Made by a program: the position numbers and the translations under genes. Below are positions 8,610-19,360 of a stretch of 64,000 bases of DNA, piece after piece. The notes under the pieces were generated by a model that had not been told where the DNA came from, made no database searches, and saw nothing but the letters and a program-made list of their open reading frames with translations. The stretch is from contig NZ_RBIQ01000008.1 of assembly GCF_003634105.1 (NCBI RefSeq), positions 620,001 through 684,000 on the forward strand, given 5' to 3'. Within the stretch, counting starts at the first letter, position 1; each line of letters begins with the position of its first letter. Source of the DNA: Maribacter vaceletii (GTDB taxonomy: Bacteria; Bacteroidota; Bacteroidia; Flavobacteriales; Flavobacteriaceae).

Positions 8610-9440
8610 TTATTTTGCTTCCGTAGGAAAACTTTTTAATTCTTTTTCAATTTTTTTAAGAAGGCCATCTGCCTCTTTTTCAAATTTAGTTTCAGGATAT
8701 TTTTTCTTTAAAACGCTATAAGCATCTTTTGCATTGTTTAAACGGTCCTTTTTTAACACTTCATAACTATTCATTGCCATGTGTGTTGTAGCTTGCAACT
8801 TTATATATAAAATATCTTCTTTAAAAATAGAACCAGGATAATCTGAAACAAAATTATCACATGCAGCTACTGCAGATTTTAAAAGCTCATAATTAAACTC
8901 TCCAAGTTTATTATACTGCTTTGCTATCTCAAAAGATTTTTTTTCTTTTTTAGTAGTAAGTTCTTTTGCTATTTTATTTGCTTCTTTAAAATACTCAGAA
9001 TCTGGATATGTATTAATAAAATTCTGAAGTTTTAAAAGTGCTTTATCGGTATCTGTTTGATCCAAAGAATAATTGGGAGAAAGCATATAGTAGCTTTTTG
9101 CTCCTAAAAAAGCTGCTTCTTGCAACTTATCACTTTTTGGGTAAGATTTAATAAAACGCTCAAATTGGTAGCCTGCCATATTAAAATCTTTTCTTTGAAA
9201 ATAAGTATTTGCAAAGAAAAACATTACTCTCTCTCCTTGTGGCTTACCAATATACTTTGGGGCAATTTGTTCAAATAAACGATTAGAACGCTTAAAATCT
9301 TCTTCTTTATAAAACTTTTCAGCCATGTCATATTTAGCCTTTACATCATCATTCTTAAGTACTTTTTGGTACTCGCTACATGATTGTAATACTAATGCAA
9401 CAATAACAATTGAAAAAAAGTTACTCTTCTTTAAAAACAT
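8610..9440 (-). CDS. bamD: Outer membrane protein assembly factor BamD
   Basis: BamD is the essential lipoprotein of the BAM complex that inserts beta-barrel proteins into the outer membrane. The 276-residue precursor has a signal peptide and lipobox L-Q-S-C with the lipidated Cys at 21. Tetratricopeptide helices follow, for example A-E-K-F-Y-K-E-E-D-F near residue 40 and Q-F-E-R-F-I-K-S-Y-P-K-S near 100. It is first in the bamD-rpoZ-coaBC-DUF4835 run. A TAATTTTG box ends only four bases before the ATG, so the mRNA may have almost no leader. The dapA terminator lies just upstream. Confidence 0.92.
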   Translation of the reverse strand: MFLKKSNFFSIVIVALVLQSCSEYQKVLKNDDVKAKYDMAEKFYKEEDFKRSNRLFEQIAPKYIGKPQGERVMFFFANTYFQRKDFNMAGYQFERFIKSYPKSDKLQEAAFLGAKSYYMLSPNYSLDQTDTDKALLKLQNFINTYPDSEYFKEANKIAKELTTKKEKKSFEIAKQYNKLGEFNYELLKSAVAACDNFVSDYPGSIFKEDILYIKLQATTHMAMNSYEVLKKDRLNNAKDAYSVLKKKYPETKFEKEADGLLKKIEKELKSFPTEAK

Positions 9441-9444
9441 TCTG

Positions 9445-9452
9445 CAAAATTA
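9445..9452 (-). promoter_or_regulatory. Promoter -7 box abutting bamD start
   Basis: Minus-strand TAATTTTG is followed by CAGA and then the bamD ATG. With this box centred near -7, transcription should begin at or next to the start codon. No good TTG lies 17-23 bases upstream. Confidence 0.55.
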
Positions 9453-9494
9453 GGAATTATCAATGGATATAAAAAACATTTTTACAACGCTAAA

Positions 9495-9529
9495 ATAAAA
9501 GCATTCATAGGATACCACAATGCTTTTAT
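9495..9529 (-). terminator. Terminator after dapA
   Basis: An 11-bp inverted repeat (ATAAAAGCATT / AATGCTTTTAT) with a 13-nt loop lies 28 bases past the dapA stop; on the minus strand the right arm runs into TTTTATTTTAG. Confidence 0.65.
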
Positions 9530-9557
9530 GTTAGTTTTAACTTTCTTGTAAAAATAT

Positions 9558-10448
9558 TTATGCCGTAACCTTGATAAACGGCTTTACAAACGCTTCAATT
9601 TTTTGTTTTAATTCTGATGTTGCTTCCACTAATGGCAAGCGTACAGTAGCTTTACACAAACCTGCCAATTCTAAGATTGTTTTTATTCCGGCAGGGTTTC
9701 CTTCTTCAAAAATTAATTGCATTCCTTCTTGCATATTGTAATGCAACCTATAGGCTTCTTCTACTTTCTTTTCTAATCCTAAACGAATCATGGATGAAAA
9801 CTCATTTGGCAAACCTTGTCCAATAACAGAAATTACACCTGAACCCCCTGCCAATACACTAGGCAATGCTGTAATATCATCTCCAGAAATTACATGAAAA
9901 CCATCTGGTGTATTTTTAATTAATTCCATTACTTGTACTATATCGCCACAGGCTTCTTTTACTGCTACAATATTTTCAAAATCTTGTGCTAAACGAACTA
10001 CAGTTTCTGGCAAAACATTACTTCCGGTTCTACCTGGCACATTATATAAGATAACCGGAATTGGAGACGCTAAAGAAATAGCTTTAAAATGCTGATAAAT
10101 ACCTTCCTGCGTAGGTTTATTGTAATATGGTGATACAGAAAGAATAGCCACAAAATCTTTTAAGTTTACTGAAGATAACTCTTCTACTATTAAAGCTGTA
10201 TTGTTACCTCCTACCCCTAAAACCATTGGTAAACGCCCTGCATTTGTAGCAGTAATAGTATCTATTACTAGTTGTTTTTCTGCTTTAGATAATGTTACAG
10301 ATTCTCCTGTTGTGCCTAATACCACTAAATAATCTACTCCATTATTAATATTGTACTCTACAATTACAGTTAGAGCAGCAACATCAACATTCCCATCTTC
10401 ATTAAAAGGGGTTACCAAAGCAACACCTGTACCCAACAATTCTTTCAT
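9558..10448 (-). CDS. dapA: 4-hydroxy-tetrahydrodipicolinate synthase
   Basis: DapA condenses pyruvate with aspartate semialdehyde, the first step committed to lysine and diaminopimelate synthesis. The 296-residue TIM barrel has G-T-T-G-E at 45-49 for the pyruvate carboxylate, Tyr135 in Y-N-V-P-G-R-T as the proton relay, Arg140, and Lys164 in A-V-K-E-A as the Schiff-base residue. The start overlaps the stop of the DUF6913-like gene by one base, so the two are probably co-transcribed. dapF for a later step of the same pathway lies at 26.5 kb in another unit. A terminator separates dapA from bamD. Confidence 0.96.
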   Translation of the reverse strand: MKELLGTGVALVTPFNEDGNVDVAALTVIVEYNINNGVDYLVVLGTTGESVTLSKAEKQLVIDTITATNAGRLPMVLGVGGNNTALIVEELSSVNLKDFVAILSVSPYYNKPTQEGIYQHFKAISLASPIPVILYNVPGRTGSNVLPETVVRLAQDFENIVAVKEACGDIVQVMELIKNTPDGFHVISGDDITALPSVLAGGSGVISVIGQGLPNEFSSMIRLGLEKKVEEAYRLHYNMQEGMQLIFEEGNPAGIKTILELAGLCKATVRLPLVEATSELKQKIEAFVKPFIKVTA

Positions 10449-10981
10449 TATTCTATTTCGTTTAATACTCTTAAATATTTTTTAAGTTCTGTTTTAAAAA
10501 CTTTAAAGTTATTCATTGGAGTATCTAATATTAAATCATTATAAACTTTATCTACCTCAACAAAACCAACATTTACTCTTGCTCTTGTTTTTACTGTCAT
10601 TAACTCTAATAATAAGTTTTCCTCATTATAGTAGTTTACTAACATATCATAGTCCCGACTCAAAAATTCTAAAGCGTAACTATTTTCTATATTTCCATTC
10701 CAACCTAAATCTTTACCTGAAAAAACAGGAATAGAATATGGCGAATTTTTATCATAAAAACTCTTATATCCTATTATCTTAACAGCATTTGGTCGTAAAG
10801 AAAATTCTTCTATAAATTCATAGAATAAATTTGAATTTTCAAACTTATCTAAATCTACAATACAGCCAATAGATGTAATCCCTTTTTTACGCTTAACTTC
10901 TGCTTTTGGCTTACTTAATTCTGCCTTTAAAAATTTAGCTCCAGATTTACGTTTTAATTTATCTTTTATTCCGTTAAACAT
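10448..10981 (-). CDS. DUF6913-like conserved protein
   Basis: The 177-residue product has a very basic N-terminus (about residues 5-34), no signal peptide and no membrane segment. It resembles a small flavobacterial family that I believe is catalogued as DUF6913; function is unknown. Visible features are [12 protein letters not shown] near residue 32 and a C-terminal D-T-P-M-N-N-F element. It is transcribed from its own TACATTTG box and overlaps dapA by one base. The basic N-terminus could contact RNA or membrane, but that is a guess. Confidence 0.6.
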   Translation of the reverse strand: MFNGIKDKLKRKSGAKFLKAELSKPKAEVKRKKGITSIGCIVDLDKFENSNLFYEFIEEFSLRPNAVKIIGYKSFYDKNSPYSIPVFSGKDLGWNGNIENSYALEFLSRDYDMLVNYYNEENLLLELMTVKTRARVNVGFVEVDKVYNDLILDTPMNNFKVFKTELKKYLRVLNEIE

Positions 10982-10998
10982 GTATTTTTACATTTCTA

Positions 10999-11006
10999 CA
11001 AATGTA
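10999..11006 (-). promoter_or_regulatory. Promoter -7 box for the DUF6913-dapA unit
   Basis: Minus-strand TACATTTG matches TAnnTTTG and ends 17 bases before the ATG of the DUF6913-like gene. Confidence 0.5.
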
Positions 11007-11048
11007 AAGAATCTTCATTTGTTTAGACAGTTCAAAATTAAAACAATC

Positions 11049-11813
11049 ATGAATTTAAAAATAACACATTTTGTTATATTTACAACATTTGGTTTCATTG
11101 CTTCCTGTTCAAATTCTACCCAAAAACTAACAAAAATTGAAGCCAAACAAATACCAATTAACATTGATTATACGGAAATAGATTCTATAAACGCTTATAT
11201 AAAACCATATCGAAACCGTATAAATAATGTGTTAGATAGTACTCTTGCATATGCTTCGCATAAAATTTCCAAAGATGACGGAATATACAATACTAGCGCT
11301 GGTAACTTAATAGCAGATATTATTCAAAAACAAGCCAACCCCACATTTAAATCTAGAACAGGAAAAACTATAGACTTTACTCTTTTAAATCATGGCGGTA
11401 TACGCTCCATAATTTCTAAAGGACCCGTTACTGCTAGAACCGCTTACGAGGTTATGCCTTTTGAAAACACTATTGTTGTGGTAGAGTTAAACGGGAAATC
11501 TGTGCTCGAATTGATTCAATATTTAATAGATACAAAAAGAGCACATCCCATCTCTGGCATTCAAGTAATTCTAAACAAAAACAATACATTAAAAACTTTA
11601 AAAATTAAAGGTAAACCGTTTGATGATTCTAAAACATATTTTGTAGCTACATCTAACTACCTTGTAAGTGGAGGTGATAATATGGGATTTTTTAAAGATG
11701 GACTAAACGTTTTTGAATTAGATTATAAAATAAGAAATGCGATGATAGATTATTTCATGAAAGTAGACACCCTATCCCCTATGATAGATAAACGTTTTTA
11801 TAAAATAAAGTAA
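11049..11813 (+). CDS. 5'-nucleotidase C-terminal domain lipoprotein
   Basis: This 255-residue lipoprotein has lipobox I-A-S-C with Cys20. The start at 11049 is chosen over the in-frame ATG at 10980 because it places the signal peptide at the N-terminus. The mature part is the substrate-binding domain of UshA-type 5'-nucleotidases: G-N-L-I-A-D near residue 87, N-H-G-G-I-R near 115, and V-S-G-G-D-N-M-G-F near 213 for base stacking. It has no metallophosphatase domain of its own. The next gene, two bases downstream, encodes that domain, so the pair should work together on periplasmic or surface nucleotides. Confidence 0.88.
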   Translation: MNLKITHFVIFTTFGFIASCSNSTQKLTKIEAKQIPINIDYTEIDSINAYIKPYRNRINNVLDSTLAYASHKISKDDGIYNTSAGNLIADIIQKQANPTFKSRTGKTIDFTLLNHGGIRSIISKGPVTARTAYEVMPFENTIVVVELNGKSVLELIQYLIDTKRAHPISGIQVILNKNNTLKTLKIKGKPFDDSKTYFVATSNYLVSGGDNMGFFKDGLNVFELDYKIRNAMIDYFMKVDTLSPMIDKRFYKIK

Positions 11814-11815
11814 CT

Positions 11816-12727
11816 ATGGACAGAAGAAAATTTATTACAAACACCTCTGCTACTTCTGCTTTTTTAGGCTTAGGAGGACTAACTTTAGGATCCTGCTCTC
11901 TATACAAACCAACAAAAATTACTATTCTACATACTAATGATGTACATAGCCACATAGACCCATTTCCATCGGACCATTCTGATTTTCCTGGTTTAGGAGG
12001 ATTAGCACGCCGTGCAACATTAGTAGACTCTATTAGAAAAGAAAACCCCAATACATTACTATTTGATGCTGGGGATATTTTCCAAGGCACTCCATATTTT
12101 AATTTTTTTGGTGGAGAATTAGAATTTAAGTTAATGAATATGCTTAAATATGATGCTGCAACTATAGGGAATCATGATTTTGATAATGGCATAGAGGGGC
12201 TTCTTGCTCAAGTCCCAAACGCAAAGTTTGATTTAATTACCGCTAACTATGATTTTAGCAATACTGCTTTAAATGGATATACAAAACCTTACAAAACTTA
12301 CACGCTAAACAATATTAAGATAGGCGTTTATGGCATTGGAATAGAGCTAAAAGGTTTAGTGACTAAAAAATTATACAAAGAGACAAAATACCTGAATCCT
12401 TTTGAAATTGCAATAGATATAGAAACCAAGCTAAAGGAAGAGGAAAAATGTGATTTAATTATCTGTCTTTCCCACTTAGGCTACGAATATACTACAGAAC
12501 AAAAACCTGACGATATTACCCTTGCTTCTAAAACAAAATACACCAATTTAATTATTGGCGGACACACCCATACTTTTCTTGAAAAACCTACTATAGTTAA
12601 AAACGCTGAGAACAGAGAGGTTTTAGTAAACCAAGTGGGTTGTTTTGGAATAAACTTAGGACGAGTAGATTTTTATTTTAACGGAAGCACTAACACAAAC
12701 GCTAACGGTGTTTCTATAAAAGTTTAG
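11816..12727 (+). CDS. Metallophosphatase domain of split 5'-nucleotidase, Tat lipoprotein
   Basis: The 303-residue protein starts with a twin-arginine R-R-K-F-I motif and a lipobox ending at Cys27, so it is probably folded before export and lipid-anchored. All dimetal motifs of the UshA N-terminal domain are visible: H-T-N-D-V-H-S-H near 40, D-A-G-D-I-F-Q-G near 83, G-N-H-D-F near 119, an internal S-H-L-G-Y, and G-G-H-T-H-T near 246. The C-terminal nucleotide-binding domain is missing and is encoded by the preceding gene. Together they would hydrolyse nucleotides to nucleosides for uptake. Confidence 0.9.
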   Translation: MDRRKFITNTSATSAFLGLGGLTLGSCSLYKPTKITILHTNDVHSHIDPFPSDHSDFPGLGGLARRATLVDSIRKENPNTLLFDAGDIFQGTPYFNFFGGELEFKLMNMLKYDAATIGNHDFDNGIEGLLAQVPNAKFDLITANYDFSNTALNGYTKPYKTYTLNNIKIGVYGIGIELKGLVTKKLYKETKYLNPFEIAIDIETKLKEEEKCDLIICLSHLGYEYTTEQKPDDITLASKTKYTNLIIGGHTHTFLEKPTIVKNAENREVLVNQVGCFGINLGRVDFYFNGSTNTNANGVSIKV

Positions 12728-12729
12728 AT

Positions 12730-13176
12730 ATGAAATTAGTAAGAACAACATCTAAAAACAAAGACTTTATTGGTTTAGTAAAAAAACTAGATGCTTATTT
12801 AGCTATTACAGATGGCGATGAACATGCTTTCTATAATCAATTTAACTCTATACAGAGTTTAAAATATGTTCTAGTTATTTATCTAAATGATGTTCCTGTA
12901 GGTTGCGGTGCTATAAAACCAATAGAAGAATCTTCAATGGAAATAAAAAGAATGTACGTTTCTCCTAAAGCAAGGGAAAAAGGCTTTGCTACTAAAATTC
13001 TTAAAGAACTGGAGTCTTGGACAAAAGAACTAAATTACACTTCATGTATTTTAGAAACAGGCATAAGACAAACCGAAGCGGTTGCTTTATACAAAAAATG
13101 TAATTACACGATTATTCCTAACTACGGACAGTATATAGGTGTTAAGAACAGTTTGTGTTTTAAGAAAGAAGTTTAG
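12730..13176 (+). CDS. GNAT family N-acetyltransferase
   Basis: The 148-residue protein has the GNAT fold: a central beta strand L-V-I-Y-L-N-D-V-P-V-G-C-G-A followed by the acetyl-CoA pyrophosphate loop with R-M-Y-V-S-P-K-A-R-E-K-G-F-A near residues 76-89, and an A-L-Y-K-K-C-N-Y C-terminal element. The acceptor is unknown. It follows the split nucleotidase by two bases and probably shares its mRNA. Its stop is one base from the convergent sugar kinase stop, leaving no room for a separate terminator. Confidence 0.85.
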   Translation: MKLVRTTSKNKDFIGLVKKLDAYLAITDGDEHAFYNQFNSIQSLKYVLVIYLNDVPVGCGAIKPIEESSMEIKRMYVSPKAREKGFATKILKELESWTKELNYTSCILETGIRQTEAVALYKKCNYTIIPNYGQYIGVKNSLCFKKEV

Positions 13177-13177
13177 A

Positions 13178-14182
13178 TTACCTTTTTAACCTACCTGTTG
13201 TATTTCCTTCCAGAATAGCTTCTACTTCTTTAACTGTAGCAAAATTTACATCCCCTTCATAAGTATGTTTTAAAGCACAAGCCGCACTACCAAATTCCAT
13301 AGCCTTATAGTCTTCATAATGCTGTAACCCAAAAATTAAACCTGCAGCAAAAGCATCACCAGTCCCTATTCTGTCCACAACATGGGTAATATCTAAATCT
13401 TCCGATTCTCTAAATTCTTTTCCATTCCACATTCTAGCCCTAATTTTATGCCAAGAAGAATTTAGTGAGGTTCTAATTTTATCAAACACTTTTTCTATAG
13501 ATGGATATTTTTCTATTAACAATTTACTAGCTTCAATAAAATCCTCATTGGAATAACCGTAGTCCGTTCCTAGAACTTCATTAATTTCATTAACACCTCC
13601 TATAAAAATGGTTGAGTATTCTAATAATTCTGATAAGGTAGATTTTGCATCTTTACCATATTTCCATAAACCACTCCTATAGGTTGGGTCCGCAGTTACT
13701 GTTATACCTTTTTTACGTGCTAAGATTAAACCTTCTTTAAGTGTTTCATAAGCCCCTTTACATAATGCAGGTGTAATACCTGTCCAGTGGAACCATGTAG
13801 CATCTTTTAATGAGGAATCCCAATCTACCATAGAAGCTTCAATTTCTGAAAAAGAAGAATGTGATCTATTGTATGAAATAGCACTTGGGCGCATTACCGC
13901 TCCTACCTCTAAAAAGTAAACTCCCAAAGGCCTACTTGACCTAACAATGGAAGACGTATCTACATCAAACTTATTTAAATAAGAAATAGCAGTGTTTCCA
14001 ATAAAATCATCAGAAATACAACTTATATGTTTTACTCTGCCTCCAAAATTAGCAATAGAAATCCCTACATTTAATTCTGTTCCTCCAAAATAAAATTCTA
14101 ACCTGTTAGATTGAATAAATTTTCTATTCCCTGGAGGAGATAAACGCATTAACACTTCTCCGAATGTTACTATTTGACTCAT
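13178..14182 (-). CDS. kdgK: PfkB family sugar kinase, probable 2-keto-3-deoxygluconate kinase
   Basis: The 334-residue protein is a ribokinase-fold kinase: it opens with I-V-T-F-G-E-V-L-M-R-L-S-P-P, has the G-G-T-E-L-N-V sugar-binding motif near 33-39, and ends with D-R-I-G-T-G-D-A-F-A-A-G near 270-281, where the last Asp is the catalytic base. The G-E-V-L-M-R-L-S-P-P start is typical of KDG kinases, which feed KDG from uronate or alginate breakdown into the Entner-Doudoroff aldolase. No aldolase is adjacent, so the substrate remains an inference; other 2-keto sugars are possible. A TAATTTTG promoter box lies 22 bases upstream, so it can be expressed apart from ligA. Confidence 0.75.
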   Translation of the reverse strand: MSQIVTFGEVLMRLSPPGNRKFIQSNRLEFYFGGTELNVGISIANFGGRVKHISCISDDFIGNTAISYLNKFDVDTSSIVRSSRPLGVYFLEVGAVMRPSAISYNRSHSSFSEIEASMVDWDSSLKDATWFHWTGITPALCKGAYETLKEGLILARKKGITVTADPTYRSGLWKYGKDAKSTLSELLEYSTIFIGGVNEINEVLGTDYGYSNEDFIEASKLLIEKYPSIEKVFDKIRTSLNSSWHKIRARMWNGKEFRESEDLDITHVVDRIGTGDAFAAGLIFGLQHYEDYKAMEFGSAACALKHTYEGDVNFATVKEVEAILEGNTTGRLKR

Positions 14183-14204
14183 AGCGGTATACTTTATTAC
14201 GTTA

Positions 14205-14212
14205 CAAAATTA
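14205..14212 (-). promoter_or_regulatory. Promoter -7 box for the sugar kinase
   Basis: Minus-strand TAATTTTG ends 22 bases before the kinase ATG, in the ligA-kinase gap. Confidence 0.5.
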
Positions 14213-14272
14213 GATAAGAAACAATAGTAAAACTACACAGAAAATCACTAATTATAATACTCTATTGACGAA

Positions 14273-16270
<1,998 letters not shown>

Positions 16271-17131
16271 TTACTTTATACTTTTTACACCTTTTAACAT
16301 TCGATCGTTACCAAACATATCTTTTCGAAGTTCAATTTCTGAAAAATTATTTTCTTCCAAAAGAACCTTCATTTCTTTTCCTAAGTATTGATTTATTTCA
16401 AAATACAAAAATCCGTCTTCTTCTAAATTTTCTTTTGCAAAAACACCTATAGCTTCATAAAACATAAGTGCCTTATTATCTGGTACATATAAAGCCAAAT
16501 CTGGTTCGTGTTTTTTTACATTTTCTGCCATTTCCATCTTCTCTAACTCCCTAACATAAGGAGGATTAGATACAATTATATCAAAATCTACTGCAATAGA
16601 TTTTATTTGTAAAATATCTTCTTTTATAAAGTCAATATTTACACTATTATTGGTAGCATTTTTTTTAGCAATTTGTAACGCTCCTGTAGAAACATCTATA
16701 GCATATACCTTTGCTTGTGGTAAATTTTTAGCTAAAGAAATAGCAATACAACCACTGCCAGTACCAATATCTAAAATACGAATTTGTTGATTGCTTCTCT
16801 TCTTTACATCTTCTAAAATCCAATATACCAATTCTTCTGTCTCTGGTCTTGGAATTAACACATTAGAATCTACTACAAAATCTAAATCCATAAAATTTGC
16901 AGTTCCTAAAATATACTGGATTGGCTCTTGTAATTTTAGTTTACTTAGGGCATTAAATAAAGGTTGCTCCTCTTCTTTTGTAATAGTTAAATTAGGCTCT
17001 GTAGCTAATACAAAACGTGGCAATTTTAAATAAAAATCTATTGCTAAATAAAAAAAGCTTTGAATTTCAGTTATAGGATATAGCTCCTTTAACTCTAACT
17101 CATAAATATTTTTAATCTCTCGTAATAACAT
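16271..17131 (-). CDS. prmC: Peptide chain release factor N5-glutamine methyltransferase
   Basis: PrmC methylates the glutamine of the GGQ motif in release factors RF1 and RF2 with S-adenosylmethionine. The 286-residue protein has an N-terminal helical domain, then the Rossmann-fold methyltransferase with I-L-D-I-G-T-G-S-G-C-I-A near 120-131 and the substrate motif S-N-P-P-Y-V near 188. This N-P-P-Y is diagnostic for methylation of glutamine or adenine amino nitrogens. It sits between a small acetyltransferase (three-base gap) and ligA (adjacent) in one direction, suggesting an operon. Confidence 0.95.
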   Translation of the reverse strand: MLLREIKNIYELELKELYPITEIQSFFYLAIDFYLKLPRFVLATEPNLTITKEEEQPLFNALSKLKLQEPIQYILGTANFMDLDFVVDSNVLIPRPETEELVYWILEDVKKRSNQQIRILDIGTGSGCIAISLAKNLPQAKVYAIDVSTGALQIAKKNATNNSVNIDFIKEDILQIKSIAVDFDIIVSNPPYVRELEKMEMAENVKKHEPDLALYVPDNKALMFYEAIGVFAKENLEEDGFLYFEINQYLGKEMKVLLEENNFSEIELRKDMFGNDRMLKGVKSIK

Positions 17132-17134
17132 AGA

Positions 17135-17620
17135 CTACAACTCTTTTATCATCCAAACAGGACAAGAATAATGCCCTGTATTTCCCATCTTATCTTCTAA
17201 ATAGGTAAATCCATTCTTTACATATAATTTCTGAGCAGCTTTCATATATGGCATAGTTTCTAAATAACATTTATCAAAACCATATTCTTTTGCTTTAGTA
17301 AGACATACTGCGATCATCTTAGCTCCTAACCCTTTACCTCTTGCCTCTTTTAAAAAATACATTTTTTGAAGCTCACAGACATTACCTTCATGATTTTCCA
17401 ATTGTGCAATTCCAGCACAACCAATAATAGAACCGCTTAACTCTATTACAAAATAAGTAGCCTTAGGTACACTGTAATTTTCAAACATAGAATTTAAAGC
17501 CTTATCAGCATATGCGGTACCAACCTTAGGAACCCCCATTTCTATTAATACTTTACGTATTACTTTTGCTACCTCTACATTGTCTTTCTCCTTTATTTCT
17601 CTAATAAATGCTGTATTCAT
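17135..17620 (-). CDS. GNAT family N-acetyltransferase
   Basis: About 161 residues from the ATG at 17620; a further ATG at 17641 would add seven residues that do not fit the family start M-N-T-A-F-I-R-E-I. The fold shows a central strand S-I-I-G-C-A-G-I and the acetyl-CoA loop L-Q-K-M-Y-F-L-K-E-A-R-G-K-G-L-G-A. The Q-K-M-Y-F-x(3)-A-R-G-K-G-L-G form is common in small bacterial acetyltransferases of unknown acceptor. It precedes prmC by three bases in the same direction. Confidence 0.85.
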   Translation of the reverse strand: MNTAFIREIKEKDNVEVAKVIRKVLIEMGVPKVGTAYADKALNSMFENYSVPKATYFVIELSGSIIGCAGIAQLENHEGNVCELQKMYFLKEARGKGLGAKMIAVCLTKAKEYGFDKCYLETMPYMKAAQKLYVKNGFTYLEDKMGNTGHYSCPVWMIKEL

Positions 17621-17697
17621 TCCTAATACTCTTAACAACACTATACAATCATTTCATTTCTAAACTTAAAAATTTTAGTTAGAAGAAGTATATGTTC

Positions 17698-17705
17698 TAT
17701 TTTTG
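17698..17705 (+). promoter_or_regulatory. Promoter -7 box abutting ribD start
   Basis: TATTTTTG is followed by CGAA and then a GTG codon at 17710. This puts the probable transcription start at the GTG, so the in-frame ATG at 17692, upstream of the box, cannot be used from this promoter. Confidence 0.55.
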
Positions 17706-17709
17706 CGAA

Positions 17710-18762
17710 GTGAAGATACATGAAAAATACATGTTACGTTGTATTCAACTAGGCAAAAAAGGCTTAGGAAATACTGCTCCCAACCCTATGGTTGGTAGTG
17801 TTATTGTTTACAATGATAAAATAATTGGTGAAGGCCACACAAGTGCTTATGGTGGCTCCCACGCCGAAGTAAATGCAATTAACTCGGTTACAGACACCTC
17901 CCTATTAAAAGAAGCAACCATATATGTTACTTTAGAACCTTGTTCGCATTACGGAAAAACGCCACCTTGTGCAGATTTAATAATACAAAAACAAATTAAA
18001 ACGGTTGTTATTGGCACCTTAGACCCTCATGAAAAAGTTGCCGGAAAAGGAATAAAAAGACTAAAAGAAGCTGGTTGTACTGTAATCACTTGTGTTTTAG
18101 AAGAAGAATGCAAAGAACACCATAAACGTTTTTTAACTTTTCATGTAAAAAAACGTCCATATATTATTTTAAAATGGGCAGAAACCCTGGACGGTTTTAT
18201 AGCACCTGAAACCTCTTTAAGAAAGAAAAACCCAGAACCTTTTTGGATTACCAACCCATATTCTAGACAACTAGTACACAAATGGCGCTCCGAAGAACAA
18301 GCTATTTTAGTTGGCACAAATACCGCTATACAAGACAATCCAAAATTAGATACAAGAAGTTGGAAAGGAAAAAACCCTATTCGTATTGTTTTAGATAAGA
18401 ACTTGAAAGTAAATAAAAATTCGTTCTTATTAGATAACACTATTAAAACTATTGTATTTACAGAAAAAAAGGATGCTTCAAAAGCTGGCTTTAATACAAC
18501 ACAGATAGAAGTTCCTTTTGATGGTAGTTTAGCTAATACTATTTGTGATTCTCTTTTTAAATTAAATATAACAAGTGTTATAATTGAAGGTGGCGCTAAA
18601 ACGTTACAAACTTTTATTGCTTCTAAGCTTTGGGATGAAGCTCGAATTTTTAAAGGAATAAACAACTTTAGTGCAGGAACTAAAGCTCCTATTATTAAAG
18701 GAATAAATCTTCAAACTACCCAAATAGATACAGACCAACTAATTTTACTAAAGAATGATTAA
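17710..18762 (+). CDS. ribD: Bifunctional diaminohydroxyphosphoribosylaminopyrimidine deaminase / reductase
   Basis: RibD performs the deaminase and reductase steps that follow GTP cyclohydrolase II in riboflavin synthesis. The N-terminal cytidine-deaminase-like domain has H-A-E-V for zinc and catalysis and P-C-S-H-Y-G-K-T-P-P-C-A supplying both zinc cysteines. The reductase domain begins near residue 145 with P-Y-I-I-L-K-W-A-E-T-L-D-G and has E-G-G-A near 295. The GTG at 17710 (351 residues) is preferred because its product begins K-I-H-E-K-Y-M like family members, and an ATG at 17692 precedes the promoter box; ATG 17731 is the other option. The end overlaps the next gene by eight bases. Confidence 0.93.
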   Translation: MKIHEKYMLRCIQLGKKGLGNTAPNPMVGSVIVYNDKIIGEGHTSAYGGSHAEVNAINSVTDTSLLKEATIYVTLEPCSHYGKTPPCADLIIQKQIKTVVIGTLDPHEKVAGKGIKRLKEAGCTVITCVLEEECKEHHKRFLTFHVKKRPYIILKWAETLDGFIAPETSLRKKNPEPFWITNPYSRQLVHKWRSEEQAILVGTNTAIQDNPKLDTRSWKGKNPIRIVLDKNLKVNKNSFLLDNTIKTIVFTEKKDASKAGFNTTQIEVPFDGSLANTICDSLFKLNITSVIIEGGAKTLQTFIASKLWDEARIFKGINNFSAGTKAPIIKGINLQTTQIDTDQLILLKND

Positions 18763-19360
18763 CAATATTATTTTTGATTTTGGTGATATTTTCATCAATC
18801 TAGACAAAGAAGCTATTTTTAAAGAACTAGAAAAGTATGGTTTTAAAACACTAACTCCAGAATTAGACACTCTAGCAAAAGAATATGAACAAGGTTTAGT
18901 AACCACTAAAGACTTTACAGCTAAACTACTAACCATATTTCCTTCTGCTAATGAAGACCAAATAACAAAAGCCTGGAATTCTATTTTATTAGACTTTCCT
19001 TTATACAGGTTAAACTTTATAGAAGAACTTGCGCAAGAAAAAAATTATCGCCTTTTCTTATTAAGTAACACCAATGAACTTCATATATCTCATGTAATAA
19101 AAACAATGGGAGAAAAAAATTACAACCGATTTAAAAATTGTTTTGAAAAATTTTATCTTTCTCATGAAATACAATTACGTAAACCAAATGCAACTATTTA
19201 CGAGTTTGTTTTAGAACAAAATAATCTGAAAGCAGAAGAAACTTTTTTTATTGATGATACTAAAGAAAATACCGATGCCGCAGAAAAATTAGGGATTACA
19301 TGTTGGAATTTACTTGTTGGCTCTGACGACATTATTAATATAAAAACCAAATTACCTTAA
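18755..19360 (+). CDS. HAD superfamily hydrolase (subfamily IA)
   Basis: The 201-residue protein has HAD motif I as I-I-F-D-F-G-D near 5-11, motif II L-L-S-N-T-N near 98, motif III lysine in L-R-K-P-N, and motif IV F-I-D-D-T-K-E-N. It is a Mg-dependent phosphatase. The location directly after ribD, with an eight-base overlap, raises the possibility that it dephosphorylates the riboflavin intermediate between RibD and RibH, a step often done by HAD enzymes; that link is inference. It overlaps the transporter gene downstream by one base. Confidence 0.85.
   Translation: MINNIIFDFGDIFINLDKEAIFKELEKYGFKTLTPELDTLAKEYEQGLVTTKDFTAKLLTIFPSANEDQITKAWNSILLDFPLYRLNFIEELAQEKNYRLFLLSNTNELHISHVIKTMGEKNYNRFKNCFEKFYLSHEIQLRKPNATIYEFVLEQNNLKAEETFFIDDTKENTDAAEKLGITCWNLLVGSDDIINIKTKLP

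Noticed and set aside
11779-12090. Minus-strand open frame of 103 codons inside the metallophosphatase gene
   Set aside because: It lies antisense over a gene whose metal-binding motifs are intact and encodes no recognisable protein.
18141-18665. 174-codon minus-strand frame inside ribD
   Set aside because: Antisense shadow of a conserved enzyme frame, with no family resemblance.
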